Positions 61,474 through 64,000 of a DNA stretch of 64,000 nt are shown here, one piece after another (position 1 is the first letter of the stretch; every line of letters begins with the position of its first letter). Source of the stretch: Cyclobacteriaceae bacterium (lineage in GTDB: Bacteria > Bacteroidota > Bacteroidia > Cytophagales > Cyclobacteriaceae). The stretch spans positions 1 through 64,000 of the forward strand of contig JALSJD010000072.1 of assembly GCA_026989535.1 (NCBI GenBank), given 5' to 3'. Made by a program: the position numbers and the translations under genes. The notes beneath the pieces were generated by a model. That model was not told the DNA's origin, made no database searches, and saw only the letters and a program-made list of their open reading frames with translations.

Positions 61474-62337
61474 ATGAAATGTAACTTATTATTGGCATTT
61501 TTATTTTCACTAATCAATATTTCTTATGGACAAAAAATTATTGAAATCCCAAAGAATGATATAGTTGAAAATTTTGTAAACCAATTGCCTGAAAACTTGA
61601 CTAAATATGGCTTGGATGATTTACGAAATTCGTCAGGCTCCTTAGACATTAGGATTTGGAGAACGTCTGATATATTTACATTAAGTTCAGGCGATTCGCT
61701 TTCTTGTAATTATAAAATACATATTGAAAATGACAAGCCATTAGTTACAAGTTCTGATTTTTCAGAAAATACATCTTGGAATATTTTGGACTCTTTAATA
61801 TCATATAGAATTATGGAACTGCAAGACGAACCATACCGAGGGATTGATGGCAGTTTTGTTTTTTTTGAAATATCAACAACGGATAAATATAGAATTTTTA
61901 GCTATTGGTCGCCACAGTTGTTAAGCCGAAGTGAAGATTGTAAAAGTGTTGTTCAAATATTGAACACTTTAGACAGGGCATTAAACACAAAAAAAATACG
62001 TGATGAATTTCTAAATTCATTGGAGCCAGGCGAATATCGTTGGGGAATGTCAAATATTCGAGTTGACAGATTATTGAATGAGGAAATAGCGAAAACCGAT
62101 TTTTATTTAATTGCCGAAAACCGAATTAAAAAAGAATTGAATATTGCCTATGGCACAAGCCATTTAGAGTATCCATTAGTAATAATTAATGGCAAACCAG
62201 CAAGTATAGCTTCTCTAAATCAATATTCGGAGAAAGATATAGTGAGTTTTAATGTTTTAAAACCAGGTAATCCGGCAATAGTAATATATGGGACAAATGG
62301 GAGTAATGGAGTAGTAAAATTAGAGACAAAGGAATAG
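61474..62337 (+). CDS. Secreted hypothetical protein ending in a TonB-plug-like segment
   Basis: Signal peptide; C-terminal YPLVIINGKPASIASL...IVSFNVLKPGNPAIVIYGTNGSNGVVKLETK. Confidence 0.75.
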   Translation: MKCNLLLAFLFSLINISYGQKIIEIPKNDIVENFVNQLPENLTKYGLDDLRNSSGSLDIRIWRTSDIFTLSSGDSLSCNYKIHIENDKPLVTSSDFSENTSWNILDSLISYRIMELQDEPYRGIDGSFVFFEISTTDKYRIFSYWSPQLLSRSEDCKSVVQILNTLDRALNTKKIRDEFLNSLEPGEYRWGMSNIRVDRLLNEEIAKTDFYLIAENRIKKELNIAYGTSHLEYPLVIINGKPASIASLNQYSEKDIVSFNVLKPGNPAIVIYGTNGSNGVVKLETKE

Positions 62338-62374
62338 AGTACATACAATAACCTATGCTCCTTTCTAAAACGCA

Positions 62375-62800
62375 TTACCCCAACGGCTGCATGTCAATTT
62401 CATAGGTAAGCTCCGATGATTTTGAAAGCATAAAACTTACGCCACAATATCGCTCTTGTGAATAATTAACAGCCTTTTCAACTTTAGCTCGGTCGGCTTC
62501 GTTTGCTTTAATTGCATAGGTTAAATGAATTTTATTATAATATTTAGGATGTTCTTCTGTCATTTCAGCATCCACTTTAATTTCAAAATCTTTAAACTCA
62601 ACACGCATTTTATTTAATAACGAAACCACATCCATGCCCGTGCAACCAGTAAGCGCATTTAACACAAGCGGTTTGGGTTTTGGACCCAAATCCTTACCAC
62701 CAAAGGCTGAATCAGCATCGATAATTAGCTTATGGTTACCAAACTTTGTTTCGAAGGACATGCCTCCGGTGTATTTGGTTAAAATGGACTCTTTTGACAT
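62375..62800 (-). CDS. OsmC family protein
   Basis: PKPLVLNALTGCTGMDVVSLLNKMRVEFKDFEIKVDAEM...RYCGVSFMLSKS. Confidence 0.93.
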   Translation of the reverse strand: MSKESILTKYTGGMSFETKFGNHKLIIDADSAFGGKDLGPKPKPLVLNALTGCTGMDVVSLLNKMRVEFKDFEIKVDAEMTEEHPKYYNKIHLTYAIKANEADRAKVEKAVNYSQERYCGVSFMLSKSSELTYEIDMQPLG

Positions 62801-62887
62801 AATAATTAACTGTTAATGGGTTTCAAAAATATAATTTGTTTGCATTTGCAAATGTGACGAAAGGTACAAATAAGATGTTATAAAATT

Positions 62888-63532
62888 TTAAAGTGTGTAA
62901 ACCAATATATGATTTTTAAACTGTTCATAGTTAAGCGTTATGCTAGTAACATTATTTTCCAGTTTAAGTTCACTGCTTATGCTTCCCTCGCTTTTAATGG
63001 AGTCCAGCCTTTTAAGGAATATGTTTTCTTTAAAGATTAACCGTTTTCTTCCGTAAAATTTATAAACAGCCTCTTTTGCTCCCCAAGCTAATGCCAGAGC
63101 ATCAATGTTTTGGTTGGTTTGGTCGAGCTCATCTTGTGTTAAAAATTTGGGGGCAAGCCGTATTAATTTTTCTTTTTTTTCTTCAATATCAACTCCGCAT
63201 GGCTTGCTTTTATGCACCAATACGGCCACATAAGGTTTGGCATGCGAAATGGAAATTTGCAGGTTAGAGTTTTTAATATGAGGTTTATTATGCGAATCGC
63301 TCCAAACACCTTCGCATACACCTTCCATATCTTTAGCAATGCTCCAGCCAAGAAACCTGCTACAAAGCCATTCCCTTCTTCGTTGCGCTACATGTATTTC
63401 GTCTAATTTTTTAGGACTAGCCGAAAAATGAGCTTTATCTCTACTAAAAAAAGGTTCAGGTTCAGTAAGATGCCAAACCACAAGAACAAAGTTTTTATCA
63501 ATTATTTTCTTAAACAATGGCATGCAATCCAA
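62888..63532 (-). CDS. 4'-phosphopantetheinyl transferase
   Basis: ISISHAKPYVAVLVHKSKPCGVDIEE, ALAWGAKEAVYKFYGRKRL. Confidence 0.92.
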   Translation of the reverse strand: MDCMPLFKKIIDKNFVLVVWHLTEPEPFFSRDKAHFSASPKKLDEIHVAQRRREWLCSRFLGWSIAKDMEGVCEGVWSDSHNKPHIKNSNLQISISHAKPYVAVLVHKSKPCGVDIEEKKEKLIRLAPKFLTQDELDQTNQNIDALALAWGAKEAVYKFYGRKRLIFKENIFLKRLDSIKSEGSISSELKLENNVTSITLNYEQFKNHILVYTL

Positions 63533-63576
63533 AGTTGAATTATTTTTAACTGACAGGCAAAATTCTGTCGTAAATT

Positions 63577-64000
63577 ATGATAATATTAGCTGCTAATTTT
63601 AACGGCCACCAAGGAGCAGTAACAACTTTAGCTCTATCAGAAAATGACCACTCGTTTTTTTCTGGAGGTGCAGATGGCCTTGTTGTAAGGTGGAGTTTGA
63701 AAATGCCCAACGAAGGAGAGGTTATTTTAAAATTGCAAGGGTACATTGCTTGCATTACGTATGATGCTGAAGAAGAACTGCTTTATGCCTCTGTTAACCA
63801 TAAGGGGGTTTACATAATAAGCTCTAACCGAAAAATTTTAGAATTTATTGATATTCCTGCTACTTCCTTTGGCAAGATGAAATTAGTGCTAAACAGTATT
63901 ATTCTCTCAACCAACATAGGAGAAATATTAATTTTGGAGAAAAAAGGAGGCAAAGTTCAACATCGGATAACTACAGGATTAACAAGCTATCCGCCTTTTG
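63577..64000 (+). CDS. WD40-repeat protein (3' truncated by window edge)
   Basis: MIILAANFNGHQGAVTTLALSENDHSFFSGGADGLVVRWSLK; open to window end, missing from the ORF track because there is no stop. Confidence 0.75.
   Translation, partial: MIILAANFNGHQGAVTTLALSENDHSFFSGGADGLVVRWSLKMPNEGEVILKLQGYIACITYDAEEELLYASVNHKGVYIISSNRKILEFIDIPATSFGKMKLVLNSIILSTNIGEILILEKKGGKVQHRITTGLTSYPPF

Noticed and set aside
1-64000. tRNA, rRNA or prophage structural genes
   Set aside because: No sequence matching tRNA arms/T-loop in intergenic DNA was recognised by eye, no rRNA-like tracts, and no phage structural ORFs; tRNAscan-SE would be needed to exclude tRNAs formally.

Overview
64 kb of low-GC chromosome from a member of the Bacteroidota, probably Cytophagales-like (inferred from gene families such as DUF4290, DUF3109, GH3, OmpA/PD40 proteins and UT-M23 fusions; not verified). 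Most of it is an ordinary housekeeping backbone: uvrD/pcrA, murA, queE, folD, lepA, birA, rsfS, ftsH, lpxH, degQ-like, dxr, rseP, nfeD/floA, aroA, aroB, proline dehydrogenase, lysS, lptD-like, amidase, mlaD-like, acyl-CoA carboxylase and a PPTase. Accessory content: (1) a tight seven-gene operon (39.67-47.4 kb), headed by an AraC-type regulator, encoding a PqqD-like RRE, an ATP-grasp ligase, a PLP decarboxylase with an RRE-leader-like N-terminus, a urea-transporter/M23 peptidase fusion, a TPR beta-barrel, a TPR protein and an alpha/beta hydrolase; this is the best candidate for an uncharacterised system. (2) A small defence/TA island between ftsH and lpxH: a Panacea/HTH antitoxin with a RelE-like toxin in a four-gene cassette, divergent from an AbiEi/AbiEii-like pair. 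(3) A RAYT (Y1 transposase) gene flanked by 166-bp direct repeats and REP-like hairpins, with one identical solo hairpin at the break of a decayed response regulator. (4) Two MITE-like elements with ITRs and target duplications, one inserted in the araC stop codon without changing the protein. (5) Several dispersed palindromic or structured repeats, a gutted IS remnant, and a VapBC pair. No tRNA, rRNA or CRISPR array was recognised. No database search was possible; family names are from motif recognition.
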